The notes under the pieces were generated by a model, which was given only the letters and a program-made list of their open reading frames with translations, was not told where the DNA came from and did no database searches. This document shows, piece by piece, positions 22,801-32,737 of a stretch of 64,000 nucleotides of DNA. This DNA is from Parafenestella ontariensis (Eukaryota; Ascomycota; Dothideomycetes; Pleosporales; Cucurbitariaceae): positions 1,116,001 to 1,180,000 of the forward strand of contig JAKGDA010000003.1 in assembly GCA_021596325.1 (NCBI GenBank). Reading direction: 5' to 3'. Numbering within the stretch: the first letter of the stretch is position 1; every line of letters starts with the position of its first letter. The position numbers and the translations under genes are program-made.

Positions 22801-23754
22801 CCTATGGTTAATGAACTGGATCTTGGTCGACACTTCGAGCACCAACGAATCCTAGTCCGTACGCAGCACATTTCCGAGCCTGGTCATGTCACGCAGAGCT
22901 TCGTTAGTATGATGCAGCGCATGCGTGATATGGACAACGATCGTCTTGATGCTTTCAAGCAGAACCTGCATTACTCTGACTGCGAATCTGATGCAGGCAT
23001 AGATTATCTTGTGTCAGACGCAGAGTCGGGGCATCCGATTCAAGAGGATGTGTGGGCTGATGATGACCCAGCGTCACAGACACTTCCGAAAGCTAAGACA
23101 AAGGCAAAACCTGGTCCAAAACCCAAGGCAAAAACCATTCCCAAGACTCCCGCACCACGGGGCAGGCCGCGAAAAGACAAAAGCCCCTTGGAGACGCCGA
23201 TCCGTCGGTCTAAAGCCAGCAGCAAGACACCTCAAACCAAGACGCCCAACTGGCGTGTCTCCGGCCTGGCGCAGGAGGGCGACGAATCGTCTCCTCCGCC
23301 AACAGATCCTCGCTTCCACATCGCATCCCAAGCTGACACTATTGGCTCCGATGACACCATCGGCGAGGATGAGGTGCAGGATACTCAGGCATACAAATTG
23401 GACTCCGAGCTTGCCAGTTTCATTGTGGAGGACGAGGAGGAAGTCAACGTCCCAGCATCCAGTCTACCCAGTCTCGACTTGTCTGGCATTGGAAAGGGAA
23501 CGCAAGCTGTGGTCAAGGCCGCCAGACCGAAGAGACCTCCCGTCCGTGAAAAGATTTTCACTAGCGATCCTACGGATGATGATGCGGTTGTGAGCAGCGA
23601 CAGCGACGACGATGCGCCGCTTGTCAAGCCAGCAATTAGTACAAACAGGAAGCTACCCTTTGTTGTAGACTCTGCTTCCGAGGAGGAGGATGAGCCTATT
23701 GCGCCTAGGAGGAGGGCTCGAAGAGTGATCGATGATGACGAAGATGAAGAGTAA
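19867..23754 (+). CDS. MPH1: ATP-dependent DNA helicase MPH1 / FANCM family (1,295 aa)
   Basis: A single intronless frame. Helicase motifs are intact: Walker A LPTGLGKTFIAATI near residue 364, motif Ia APTKPLVSQQ, DEAH box VVDEAHRATG near 467, motif III ALTATPG, motif V TSIGEEGLDIGEVDLI and motif VI QRMGRTGRKREG near 805. The 1,295 residues exceed the yeast protein, with extra length in an acidic, Ser-rich N-terminus and a long basic/acidic C-terminal tail ending in DDDEDEE. MPH1 is a 3'-5' helicase that dissociates D-loops and remodels stalled replication forks. It is the FANCM counterpart and acts in the nucleus. The start at 19867 has G at -3 and G at +4. It converges with the rhodanese gene, 158 bases between stops. 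Confidence 0.97.
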   Translation: MADSDEYGDEFDDTEFLDAATQAEKENTPAFQASPRPAKRRKVNHGNERTVSIPPKRQQKRRPHPFISSDEEDADDETDHTLSDAGSKHVSPNGCTHVQDDRPASRKKRAHSKQGDGPTLETDDASPVKETRAQKMKERIHVPTTNLDMTDVFYTQPPQEHSPPWKPRGAIWAKPTVSIGVHRPSEPTKWTGLDAMKTMSLPGRQSISSRPSPQAPISPDNSHSPIEFEESPRLPVTNGAPADYDFTQDLADLPSDAFASSSSSPQKQDGDIVVTGARKRLMAPQTGLRQTTLFGHGGANGGVPPSQVNKRYNFVVDQKQEPPTHHKLDAEATKTWVYPTNLGTIRDYQFNIVQRGLFHNLLVALPTGLGKTFIAATIMLNWFRWTTEAQIVFVAPTKPLVSQQIEACYNIAGMPRSATTMLTGSVSPGLRSEEWRDKRVFFMTPQTLLNDLKGGYADPKKIVLLVVDEAHRATGSYAYVEVVSFLRRFNQSFRVLALTATPGADVEAVQKVIDGLDISRVEIRTENSMDICSYVHQRKIEKHVFQNSDEMEMCMDLYSQALQPLVNTIAGLNAYWSKNPRDLTPYGCQQAKKRWSQEAGRNANQGVKFMVNTVFSILASISHGMDLLKYHGLGPFYMKMKEFEDESVKTKSKYKKQILDSDAWKKLMTRLRGWVNDDNFVGHPKLEFLQQVILGHFVNAGDGCGPEGAPPAQTRIMVFAHFRDSAEEIARILKRHQPMIRPRVFVGQSHGKNSEGMSQKEQLDVIEKFKMGTHNTLIATSIGEEGLDIGEVDLIICYDSKASPIRMLQRMGRTGRKREGKIVMLQMQGKEETDANKAKDSYERMQEIIANGTQFNFHDEISRRILPPDVKPVVDRRVVDIPPENSQQDWLPEPKKGRRTKKPPKKFHMPDGVLTGFVTAGRMDEEIVPKGRGKKMTAPVLPSEEILEPPPLESVLLDEKATQDLERRFQTVIDDDDSPMVNELDLGRHFEHQRILVRTQHISEPGHVTQSFVSMMQRMRDMDNDRLDAFKQNLHYSDCESDAGIDYLVSDAESGHPIQEDVWADDDPASQTLPKAKTKAKPGPKPKAKTIPKTPAPRGRPRKDKSPLETPIRRSKASSKTPQTKTPNWRVSGLAQEGDESSPPPTDPRFHIASQADTIGSDDTIGEDEVQDTQAYKLDSELASFIVEDEEEVNVPASSLPSLDLSGIGKGTQAVVKAARPKRPPVREKIFTSDPTDDDAVVSSDSDDDAPLVKPAISTNRKLPFVVDSASEEEDEPIAPRRRARRVIDDDEDEE

Positions 23755-23912
23755 GGAGTCCTATCAGTGAGAGTGTGGTGGCACCCGATTACAACTCGAG
23801 AGGAATTCTCTGAGACATGCTACGTACTTTAGCAGAATGTACATGTCATTGTAGCTATCGCTTCATACCTTCCAACAAACTCGAGCCCTTCATACATATC
23901 AATCTCCTCGGC

Positions 23913-24525
23913 CTACTCAAACTGTTTCCAATACTCTGGTTTGAAGCCATCTATTTGCTGTGTATATGGCTCTCCAGCTTTGACCCACCCTTTGATGCCA
24001 CCACCCAATGTTAATGAGGTTATTTCACCCTGGCCTTTCTCAGCGATGTAATCTGCAAACCAGCCGGAGCATCTCGGGCCACGTCCGTTCGACGATCCTG
24101 TCATGTCTCAGCCATGTATCACAGCCCCTTGACGAAGATTGGTATCCAACACAATGTGCCACATCTCACGCCATCACCACACCACACCACACCACACCAA
24201 GATGATCACCAACAACGTTCTCAAAACGAGCAAGCAATCCGTCAATAAAATCCGACTTACCACAGTAAAAGGCAACCCGCTTGACGCCTGCACGTGTACA
24301 GAGATGATACAACACTGCTCGGTTCATATAGAAACTATGCGCAGGCAGGTTGATGCTTCCTTTGATGGTACCACCCTCATAGTCGGTGCGTCGCACGTCC
24401 ACTATTAGCAAGTCTGGAGACGACAGGTCTGACAGCGCCTCTTCGCGTGAGATGATGGGTGCGGTAGCACGTGGTGCGGGGAAGGCGTCAGTCCAGCTCC
24501 CGGTGGGTTCGGCGGGGTTTGCCAT
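23913..24525 (-). CDS. Rhodanese-fold protein with CDC25-like CX5R active site (149 aa)
   Basis: Two exons on the minus strand, 24525-24261 and 24097-23913, with a 163-base intron. The fold is recognised from LLIVDVRRTDYEGGTIKGSI and the active-site loop. Splicing creates FYCGSSNGRGPRCSGW, in which Cys, five residues and Arg form the CX5R signature of CDC25-type phosphatases and arsenate reductases. Small fungal relatives include S. pombe Ibp1 and yeast Ych1/Arr2-like proteins, so phosphatase or arsenate reductase activity is possible. The intron splits the active-site loop right after its Cys codon. It also contains an ACCAC repeat. The ATG at 24525 fits the usual length; the frame is open further upstream. 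Confidence 0.85.
24176..24199 (+). repeat. ACCAC pentanucleotide tandem repeat inside an intron
   Basis: Nearly five ACCAC units lie within the intron of the rhodanese gene, about halfway between the splice sites. Confidence 0.85.
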
Positions 24526-25155
24526 TTCGATAGGTAGATTGGAAATGTAGAATACTTCCAGACTTGTTTGATCCTTGCGATGTTTCGTTTCCCAGCTCCT
24601 CGATGACCTGCTGCGTGAGTTGAGCCGCACCAACCGTCGTCCGTAGAGCCTCGGTCAGCCCTACCGAAGCCGCTAGCGGCGGGTGGCCACCTCTGACGCG
24701 CCTTCCCCTTTCGCCGCCACAGTTGGTACTGGCCACATTGCTCGTTGCCATTATGGCCCGATGAACGTGTGATTACAATTGCGGTCCGGCAACTTTTCAA
24801 TCTATTTGAACATACGCGCTCCCTTACCGTCTGTTCTTCTCGGCTTTTAAGCGTTTCGTGTTCCACACTTCTCTTCATCTATCTTAATTGATCTCTGTTC
24901 AAGATTTCCAATTGCGGCCAAACGCGAACACAGCCACAGCCAGGGTTCTGACTTTGTGCCGACTGAGCTTCAATACACTCTGGCCTCTTTGCATACCCCA
25001 CACCAACAGCCGGCTTCCAAGCTTCCGGAAGCATTTATATAGCGACGGGAAGACGAATCGTAAGTGCTAGGATCCCCACACGCTCCGAAAACGCTCCCCG
25101 CAGACGTTTGCTGACTTGAGGACTACTGTAGCCCGAACTAGAGTGATACTTCGAT
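24526..25155. promoter_or_regulatory. Divergent promoter region between the rhodanese gene and ERO1
   Basis: The 630 bases contain the two leaders and promoters. ORFs on the minus strand extend the rhodanese frame upstream but have no supporting motif. No known unfolded-protein-response element could be confirmed by eye. Confidence 0.45.
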
Positions 25156-27147
25156 ATGCGCACAGCATCGCAGGTGTTCTACCTAGCAGTCTTCTCGCTG
25201 CTAGGTAGCTCGCACGCTGTGAGCCATGCTACACCTTCGAAGTCCAAGAGTCCTCCGCCAAACGTCTGCGATGTAAGCAACAGATCGTCATGTTCGCCAA
25301 CACAGGCTCAAGGCGAGAATACTAAGAGTGTCTTTCAGTTGGAGCCCGGAGCGATCGTGTCAGACGCATGCGCAAGCTATAATACCCTCGAGCAACTGAA
25401 CGAAGCCGTGCACCCTTACCTCCACTCGATTACCCAGGACACCGACTTCTTCTCACATTACCGACTAAGCTTGTACAGCAAGAGATGTCCATTTTGGGAC
25501 GATGAGAATGGCATGTGCGGAAATGTGGCATGCGCGGTGAACACATTGGACAACGAGGAAGACATACCACTCGTTTGGCGTGCAAAGGAACTAGGAAAGC
25601 TGGAAGGACCAACGGCGCAACATCCAGGAAAGAAGCAACAAAGGGAAGAAAGGAAACGACCGCTACATGGTAGTTTAGGCGAGAACGTGGATGAGAGCTG
25701 CGTGGTGGAATACGACGATGAGTGCGACGAGCGCGATTACTGCATACCAGATGACCAGTCGGCAACAGTGAAGGGAGACTACGTGTCGCTTGTGGACAAT
25801 CCGGAGCGCTTTACTGGCTATGCGGGTGTAGGTGCCCAGCAGGTCTGGGAAGCCATCTACCGCGAAAACTGCTTCAGCAAGCCTCCAAAGGTTGCGCCCT
25901 CGACTGGGAAATCGGCTCCACCTGGTGGCTCGCCGTTTGGGGGCTTCGGAAACCAACAGCAGATGCTGGCGGCGAACCAGCTACGTAATGTCATGAAAGA
26001 GCAGGGTATGCAGCAGAAGGTGCAGTCGGCGATCGCTCATGGAACCCCAGTTGAGCGACTCGATCCTGTTGAATTCGACGACACCTGTCTGGAAAAGCGT
26101 GTCTTCCACCGCGTGATCTCGGGCATGCACGCTTCTATCTCGACACATTTGTGCTGGGACTACCTCAATCAGACCACCGGTCAATGGAGCCCCAATCTAG
26201 CATGCTACGAGCAGCGACTGCACAAGTTCCCTGAGCGCATATCCAACATCTACTTTAACTACGCGCTCATCTCGCGCGCAGTCGGCAAAATCAAGCAGCA
26301 TATTTCAGACTATTCCTTCTGCTCCGAAGACCCCGAACAAGATCTCCGCACAAAGAATTCGGTTCTCCGCCTCGCCTCTGCCCTGCCCTCAGGCCCAGAG
26401 ATCTTCGATGAGACAGTCATGTTCCAGGACCCCGACACCATTGCGTTGAAGGAAGACTTCCGCAACAGGTTTAGGAACGTGAGCAGGATTATGGATTGCG
26501 TCGGCTGCGACAAATGCAGACTTTGGGGCAAGGTGCAGACCAATGGGTACGGCACGGCGCTCAAAGTTCTTTTTGAATTTGATGAGAACGACTCTTCGAA
26601 AGACCCACCGCTCCGCCGCACCGAGCTTGTCGCGCTTATCAATACCATGGACCGTCTTTCTCACTCGCTTTCGGCTATCAAAGAGTTCCGCCGCATGGTT
26701 GAGGAGCGCGAAGGCGTTAGCAGAACCGTTGCCTCTACGCTGCCGGAAACCGACAAAGAAGTCTTGAAGACGAAGCGCGCATTAGAAGACTTCGATGAAG
26801 GGGAGACAACAGCGAGCAAAATCCTCGGTGATGATGACGATGGCTTACCAGATTTCAAACGCGATTGGGATCCCCAAAACATGACGCTCATGGAAGAGGT
26901 GTGGGCAGAGTTCAATCTCATTAAGCGCACGTTCTGGTATGTGCTCTGGCAGTGGACCCAGCTCCCCGGACGATTGTAAGTCATATTTCCCTCCCTTTCT
27001 AAGATCTCTGCATCGTATAGAAGCTGATTGTGAGACAGTACCAAGATCTTTATCCTCGAAATGCAGCGTTTATACAATTGGTGGCTAGGCATGGTTCCTG
27101 GACCTAGGAGCTGGGAGATTCGGATTCCGAGGCGTGATGAGTTGTAA
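25156..27147 (+). CDS. ERO1: ER oxidoreductin ERO1 (620 aa) with C-terminal RDEL
   Basis: Exons 25156-25272, 25339-26975 and 27039-27147. The first intron (66 bases) is stop-free and in frame; its GTAAGC donor, ACTAA branch-like site and TTTCAG acceptor, and the restored CDLEPGAIVSDACASY, argue that it is spliced. The second intron (63 bases) gives PGRFTKIFILEMQ. The N-terminus is a signal peptide. Hallmarks are the shuttle and active-site cysteines GMCGNVACAV and CVGCDKCRLWGK, the latter holding the CxxCxxC centre near residue 425. ERO1 is an FAD enzyme of the ER lumen that reoxidises protein disulfide isomerase and passes electrons to oxygen. The protein ends in RRDEL, a KDEL-like ER-retrieval tail. 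Confidence 0.95.
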
Positions 27148-27680
27148 GCTTTGATCTCGTGGGCGATTGATGCGTCGCGGATGGAATATCTAGTTTTGGT
27201 GCATAGCTTTGGCGTCTAGAAATCGTTTGATACATTGGCATTAGATGGCGTTTGACACTTTGCAGCGAGTCTATGGCGGTTATACATATCAATAACAATC
27301 TTCTGCGTATACGTCTGCAAGATATTGATATTATACCCCGGGACGTTGTCGATCCAACGCTGTACATTGTTCTTGGTGCTGATACTAACGCAGCATATTA
27401 GTAAAGATAGAAACCTTTGAGTTTAAAAAACAATACGGACTAAGTATTCGGAATTTCGAAAACTAAAGCTCCACAAGGGTATTCTAGAGTAATGCAAGCT
27501 AGTTCCTTATCTTTCTTTCAGAACTCCCTACAACTTTTTGTCGTAGCTAACAATCCGCGATGGGTGCGACACGCGATCAGTCAGTCACCTACAATCACAG
27601 ACAGCAACTCAAGCGCACGAAAAGAAAACCAGAGGAGCAAAGATAAAAAAAGTCTGTACCCTCACGAAACTACAGCAACC
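27148..27680. other. Convergent 3' intergenic region
   Basis: The 533 bases lie between the ERO1 stop and the S41 peptidase stop. The region is AT-rich around 27400-27470, with no supported coding sequence. Confidence 0.45.
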
Positions 27681-30512
27681 TCATTGCGGCACCGGATCCC
27701 TCGCACACCCCAACTTCCTCGTCCCCGTTTTCGGAAAGCAAAGACCAGAGTACAACCGCTCTCCGTACACCGCACTACTCCCCAACCCAACCTTACTATC
27801 CTGCGTCTGCAACAGCTGACATGTACCAGGACACGTCGACGGCCCTTCCCACGTCACGCACTGCGGCAGACAGGCTCTGACTTTCTTGTTCCCTTCCCCG
27901 GAGCAGTGCACGTTGATCTCCCTGCAATGGGTCGTCAGGTCCTGACAAGGACCCGTGCGGGGACAGGGCAGGATTTCACTGCCGCCGAGGGCTCTGGTGC
28001 GCACGCCGCGTATACCTTCCTCGGGGTTTGCGTCCCATTCTTGTTGTTGGACGGCGTTGGTGGAGGGGTTGAGTGTGAGGAGTGGGTGTTCGGCGGCGCG
28101 CGCTGGGGGTGGCGTGGGGTTGGTATTGTTTGTGGTAGAATAGCCTGTTGAGCCTGCTACGCAGAGGGATGTGTCGGTGAATGCTGCAGCGGCTACGTCG
28201 TACCAGAGTTGTGTCATGTTGTAGAGGTTCGCGAGGGTGTAGTAGATGCGGCAATCGGCTGCTTCGTACTTGAACTGCAGGGGAGTTGTGTCGTTCTGCC
28301 GGATTTGATCGCGCAGATTGAAACTTGCGTATCTGTAGTACATGCCTGGTTCGCGTACCTCAGGGATAGTTGCGTTGGCATTTTCTTCGACGTATGTGTC
28401 GATGCTTCGTGCATAGAGCATGTCGTCATCTAAACTGGCAGCGGCGTAGGATGTCGCGCCGCGGTTTCCGCTTGCTGCTTGCATCGGTCCAGTGGAAGGA
28501 CGGCCGCCGGCAACAATGGTGCGCACGCCAGCGCGGGTCATGAATTCTACAAACAGGGCGCAGGCTGATGCGCAGAGACCGTCAGTGAGGAGGACGATTT
28601 GGTCGGGATTCCAGACGCGCTGCATGTCTGGCCGTTCTGTGGCGTTTGCTAGATACATCATTGGGATCCATTTATCGAAGGCAGCTTCGTCAAAGACCTC
28701 GTTGGCTAGATTATATCGCTCAGTGAGTGAGAATGCGTCTCCGTTAGCGTTCACCGGGCCCTGATATTCAGGCCAACCCGAGAAGTTTCGGCCCGTGGCA
28801 GCGTTTAGTCGTGTGTTGATGACCCACTCATCAGCCGCTAAATCTTCCTTGAGGATCCGGCCGTTGTCATTATTCTCATCTAGTAATGCCCAATACTCCG
28901 ATATGGAGTCACCGATGACGTTTGCCAGTGGAAAACTGCGCCTCCGGCTTCCGCCAAACGGTGTGAGGTCGGGGAAGAAGCTCTTAAATGTAGTATACGC
29001 GAGAAGTATAGTTCCACCAGGGTTACGCTGGAGATCGATGACGATTCGCTCGAGGCCCTTGTCTGAAGCATTGCCGATGAAATCACTTATTGCCACAGAG
29101 TAGTCGCCAGTTGTCTCGGGCACTATGTCAAAAGTCGGAAGACTGAGAACACCGGTTGATATATCGTCGTAGAAGTATCCAGTTACCATGCCACCATGGA
29201 GGATACCCAGATCTGGTTGCGCGATCGAAGGATTGTCAGGGAAGGCACCATAGCTGTCGTTAAACCAGCTTTTTGGTGGTTCCGCTTCTACGGTATCTCC
29301 ATCGAAAGCAGGCGAAACGATTGTCGTTGGGTCGAATGAGTCTGGCAATAGTCCAAGGACGAAGTAGTTGTAAAAGTCGCCTCCTGTCGTCAAGGGGCCC
29401 GTGTAATTAGCAAGCTCGCTGTAGATTGCGACCCAGATCGTGTCAATCTTGGTGCCGTTCTCGAATGTGAACGTAAGATTTTCGCCCGGGTACTAAAGGT
29501 GCAATGCAAAGTCAGTGTGTGTCATATATCAGTTCGTGTATTGGGTTTTCGTACGAAGGTGCCACCTCCTGAAAAGGTTGTCAAACCACCCTGAATATCC
29601 AAGGTGGGATGCGACATCAACGCATTCCATTCAGCATGCGGTTCGATGTAGCCCCACGAATTCAGCGAGGCGTAATGGTTGAGAAACTCATTAACTTCGG
29701 TGCCGTTGATCGTGGTGATTGCTGAAGGCGTCCAGCCCGGGGACGGACTCTCTAAGATATCATCTAGAAAAGTGTTATACACGTATTAGCTAACATCGGG
29801 AAGAGACAATGCTAACCTGTGATGTAAATTTTAGGAGCCTGTTTACCGTCGATTGATACAGACGCGATCTCGTACGGACTTGCGAAAGAAAAGGCGGAAA
29901 GGACACCTGCAGTGAGCGAGACGTGACCATCATGCATGGCGTAGATGAGGAGCTGGAACTCGGTTTCGAAGTCATACTGATTTGCGTAGGAGCCCGCGTC
30001 AACTTTTCGCTGAATTCTTCCGACTTCTGTAAGAACGTCTACTGCAGGCTGCTGATACTCTGCGGGAGGGTCTTTCAGGTATGCAAGTGTGCTTTGAAAC
30101 TGGATGGTCTGGTTCCAGTACTTGATGAACCGCGTCGCAACAGCGGGGTTGAAGGGGACGCTGGTTAAGCATTTGTACGCGTCGGATGCCCAGAAGATCT
30201 GGTAGCCTTCGTAGTGTTAGCGAGTCACGGTGGAGTTGAGGTGTTGATGAGATGGAATCAAATGAGCTCAAAGGAGACGATGAGTAACAGGTGTTAGGCC
30301 ATCCCTCGTCCTTCCCTCTCAACCGCTTCACTTTCATCTCAGAATTGAAAAGATTGTTTTCGACTGTACTCACCTGAATTCACAGAGTCAATGATGTCAC
30401 CACATATCGTCGCCGGAGAACTATCCTGTCGCGATTCCAGCTTCTTGGGGAGCGATCGGGCGAGGCTGCAGGCCACGAGGGAAGCGGCCACCAAACCTTG
30501 AACGAGCAACAT
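27681..30512 (-). CDS. Secreted S41-family (CPAF-like) serine peptidase (849 aa)
   Basis: Four exons on the minus strand: 30512-30374, 30206-29817, 29763-29555 and 29492-27681, with introns of 167, 53 and 62 bases. A signal peptide (MLLVQGLVAASLVACSLA) is followed by a propeptide-like RSLPKKLESR and many N-glycosylation sequons. The S41 core is seen in LERIVIDLQRNPGGTILLAY and in the nucleophile region ILLTDGLCASACALFVEF, where the serine of SAC is the likely catalytic residue. A Pro-rich linker and a Cys-rich tail (CPRTGPCQDLTTHC and further pairs) end the protein. Fungal members of this CPAF-like group are mostly uncharacterised, and some sit in secondary-metabolite clusters; no such cluster is visible here. 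Extracellular proteolysis is the inferred role. Confidence 0.87.
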
Positions 30513-30933
30513 ATTGGCGACACCACGAAAAAATGAGAGACGGTCAAAGACAGACTAATGCTACTTTACGGCGCATATAGCTCTTTTGCATTTAATAACA
30601 ACAGAACCCTAGTTCGCGCCCCCAGCTTCATGGGCTGGCTTTTGCACGCATGGCGTTTGATGGGGGCCGCTATGGGCCGCTGTATCACGGTGACTGCCTT
30701 GCGGCGTTTTTACGCCCCCAAATTAACTCCTTTTGACAAGATCCCGTGTCTAACTTACTCCACCGATGGGGCTCGATATAGCTGGCTTCAGCCGCAAGCT
30801 TGCTCATCGGTCGGTGCTGTCATTAGTACCAGGTTTCTAGGCTAGTGTCGGCGACGAGCCGCACCGTCAGCACCAGCTAACTCAAGTGTATGATATCATT
30901 GCAGTATATCGGGAAACGAGATCAAGTGCGAAG
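30513..30933. promoter_or_regulatory. Divergent promoter region between the S41 peptidase and NACHT genes
   Basis: The 421 bases hold both upstream regions. The NACHT frame is open from a GTG at 30886 but its first ATG is at 30934. No element is recognised. Confidence 0.4.
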
Positions 30934-32602
30934 ATGCCTCATCCAGCCTTGCAATCGTCTAAAGGCATAACGTCTGATATTTATCCGGGTATTTACGACT
31001 GGTTCTTCACATACGATGTGTTCAAGCGATGGGTTGAAGCTAGAAGAACATGGCAGCTACATTGTATTGGCGGTCCAGGTGCTGGGAAAGTAAGTGACTA
31101 TCCAACTCATCCTGAGTCGAACTGATCGAAGGTTATAGTCAACATTAACCTCCCTGGTATATCGACACCTGAAAACTCATCCTGAAACTCAGCACTACCC
31201 GATCGTGTCTATTTACGTCGACCAAGATGTACCCGATCATGACAATCACTTCATCGAAGACTTTCTCGATACCTTGTACCTCAAGCTCGCAGAAACAACG
31301 GCGCTTCAGAAGGACGCATCGGATGACATATATGAGGACTATGCACAGAAACGCCTTTCTACTGCAAACGCACCCGAGGGCTGCAGAATCAGGGATCGAT
31401 TACGTCTTCTTCGCGAGGCACTTCACGCGCGCCTTGTAGCTCTCAAAAACGCACGTGCTTTCTTGCTACTAGATGGCATCGATAGATGTAGCCAGACACT
31501 GCGCATGATGCTGGACGGAGACCTTGCTAAACTCTCAGAGACGGGGCTCAGTATACTCATCACATCGCGTTTCGCAGCCTTCGAGCAAGGCGAAGTCCGT
31601 TGCGACCATCGAAACCACGATAACCGACAGGACGATGATCCTATGCCTATTGCTTCTCGAGGCCCCTTGAATATGTTCCTAGAATGCCGCCAATGCGGAG
31701 CTGATTTGTGTTTTCCCTGCAGAGAGGCGAAGAGACTTTGTCCATATTGGTGAGTTCAATCTACTCTTAGTATCAAACCATGTGCTAATGATCCCTTCAG
31801 TCACGACAGTTCCCATCTTCATGAGCCTTACGATCATGTCAACATCGGAATAGCAGTCCCTGAGGTAGAAATGAAAGATTACATAGCATGGAACTTAGAA
31901 CGCGAACATGGAGACCTTGGGCTTGGCAGTTCTGCTCGGAAGCCGCCGTTATCACCTCTAGGGAAATCTCTCATCTCGAAGACAGCTAGCAAATCAATTC
32001 AGATACATGCTAATGAGGTCTATGACTCCGCCGGCGGTCATATCGGACTAGCGAAAGCAAGACTCGATCTCATACACAGTATGGGTTCCCTTGAAGGCAT
32101 CGAGACACGCAGAGATCAACTGCCCGTCAATATCGTCACGATGTTTGACTTCGGACTCAAACGCATCGAGAATCAACCTACCAGCCAGTGTGACATCGCT
32201 TTGAAGTCTATAGCTGCTGCTTCAATCAACATCAAAGGCGTAGAGATCCCTGAACTTCGAGAAATACTGAAGATCTTCGGTGCCGCAGAAACCCGCAGCG
32301 GTGAAGATATCCTGGAAGCGACAAGAGGCTTCCTTCTTGGCACAACACGAGACGATCCTCAGAAAATTGCAGTTTATCACCACAGCTTCTTCTTTTATAT
32401 TGCTGAGCGATACCATCGAGGGATCCATCGTGCCTCATTACAGATCAACCCTCCTCGAGCTCGTTTCGAGCCCCAGAACGTATCTGAGTCACCTGCCAAA
32501 GTCACTCCGCACAAGATGGCTAGATCAAATACTATGCAGATGATCAAGGAGGAGCCGCGTCAGCCATTCATGCTCAGGAAGGGTACTCGAGCTTGGAGAT
32601 AG
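30934..32602 (+). CDS. Short NACHT/STAND NTPase with an internal Cys/His cluster (522 aa)
   Basis: Exons 30934-31089, 31139-31749 and 31801-32602. The first intron (49 bases) falls inside Walker A and splicing gives GGPGAGKSTLTS (residues 46-57); the second (51 bases) completes LCPYCHDSSH. Walker B is FLLLDGID (160-167) and the sensor-like ILITSR is at 191-196. A Cys/His-rich block (C207, H212, C235, C238, C243, C246, C253, C256, H257, H261, H263) resembles a ZZ-type zinc finger inserted in the NTPase. The winged-helix-like end VYHHSFFFYIAER is followed by a 100-residue tail without WD40, ankyrin or TPR repeats. No effector domain precedes the NTPase. Such proteins act as intracellular sensors in fungal incompatibility or immunity. 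The gene faces a HET-domain gene, stops 135 bases apart. Confidence 0.85.
32522..32551 (+). other. RSNTxxxIKE motif in the NACHT protein tail
   Basis: Codons 497-506 encode RSNTMQMIKE. The HET protein encoded on the other strand carries RSNTLPKIKE at 32963-32992. The serine codon is TCA here and AGC there. Confidence 0.8.
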
Positions 32603-32737
32603 CCACGCACTACTAAAACGAGCCAATCTATGACCACGACACATGCCGTCTTTCCTCATGGGGCACTACTGCTACGACGGGAATCGAGTCATAAAGTAAT
32701 GAAGTTTTGAATCAATGTTTTATCTAAGCTCAATGTT

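Noticed and set aside
30886..30933. GTG-initiated extension of the NACHT protein
   Set aside because: Nuclear genes normally start at ATG; the ATG at 30934 directly precedes the family's usual start.
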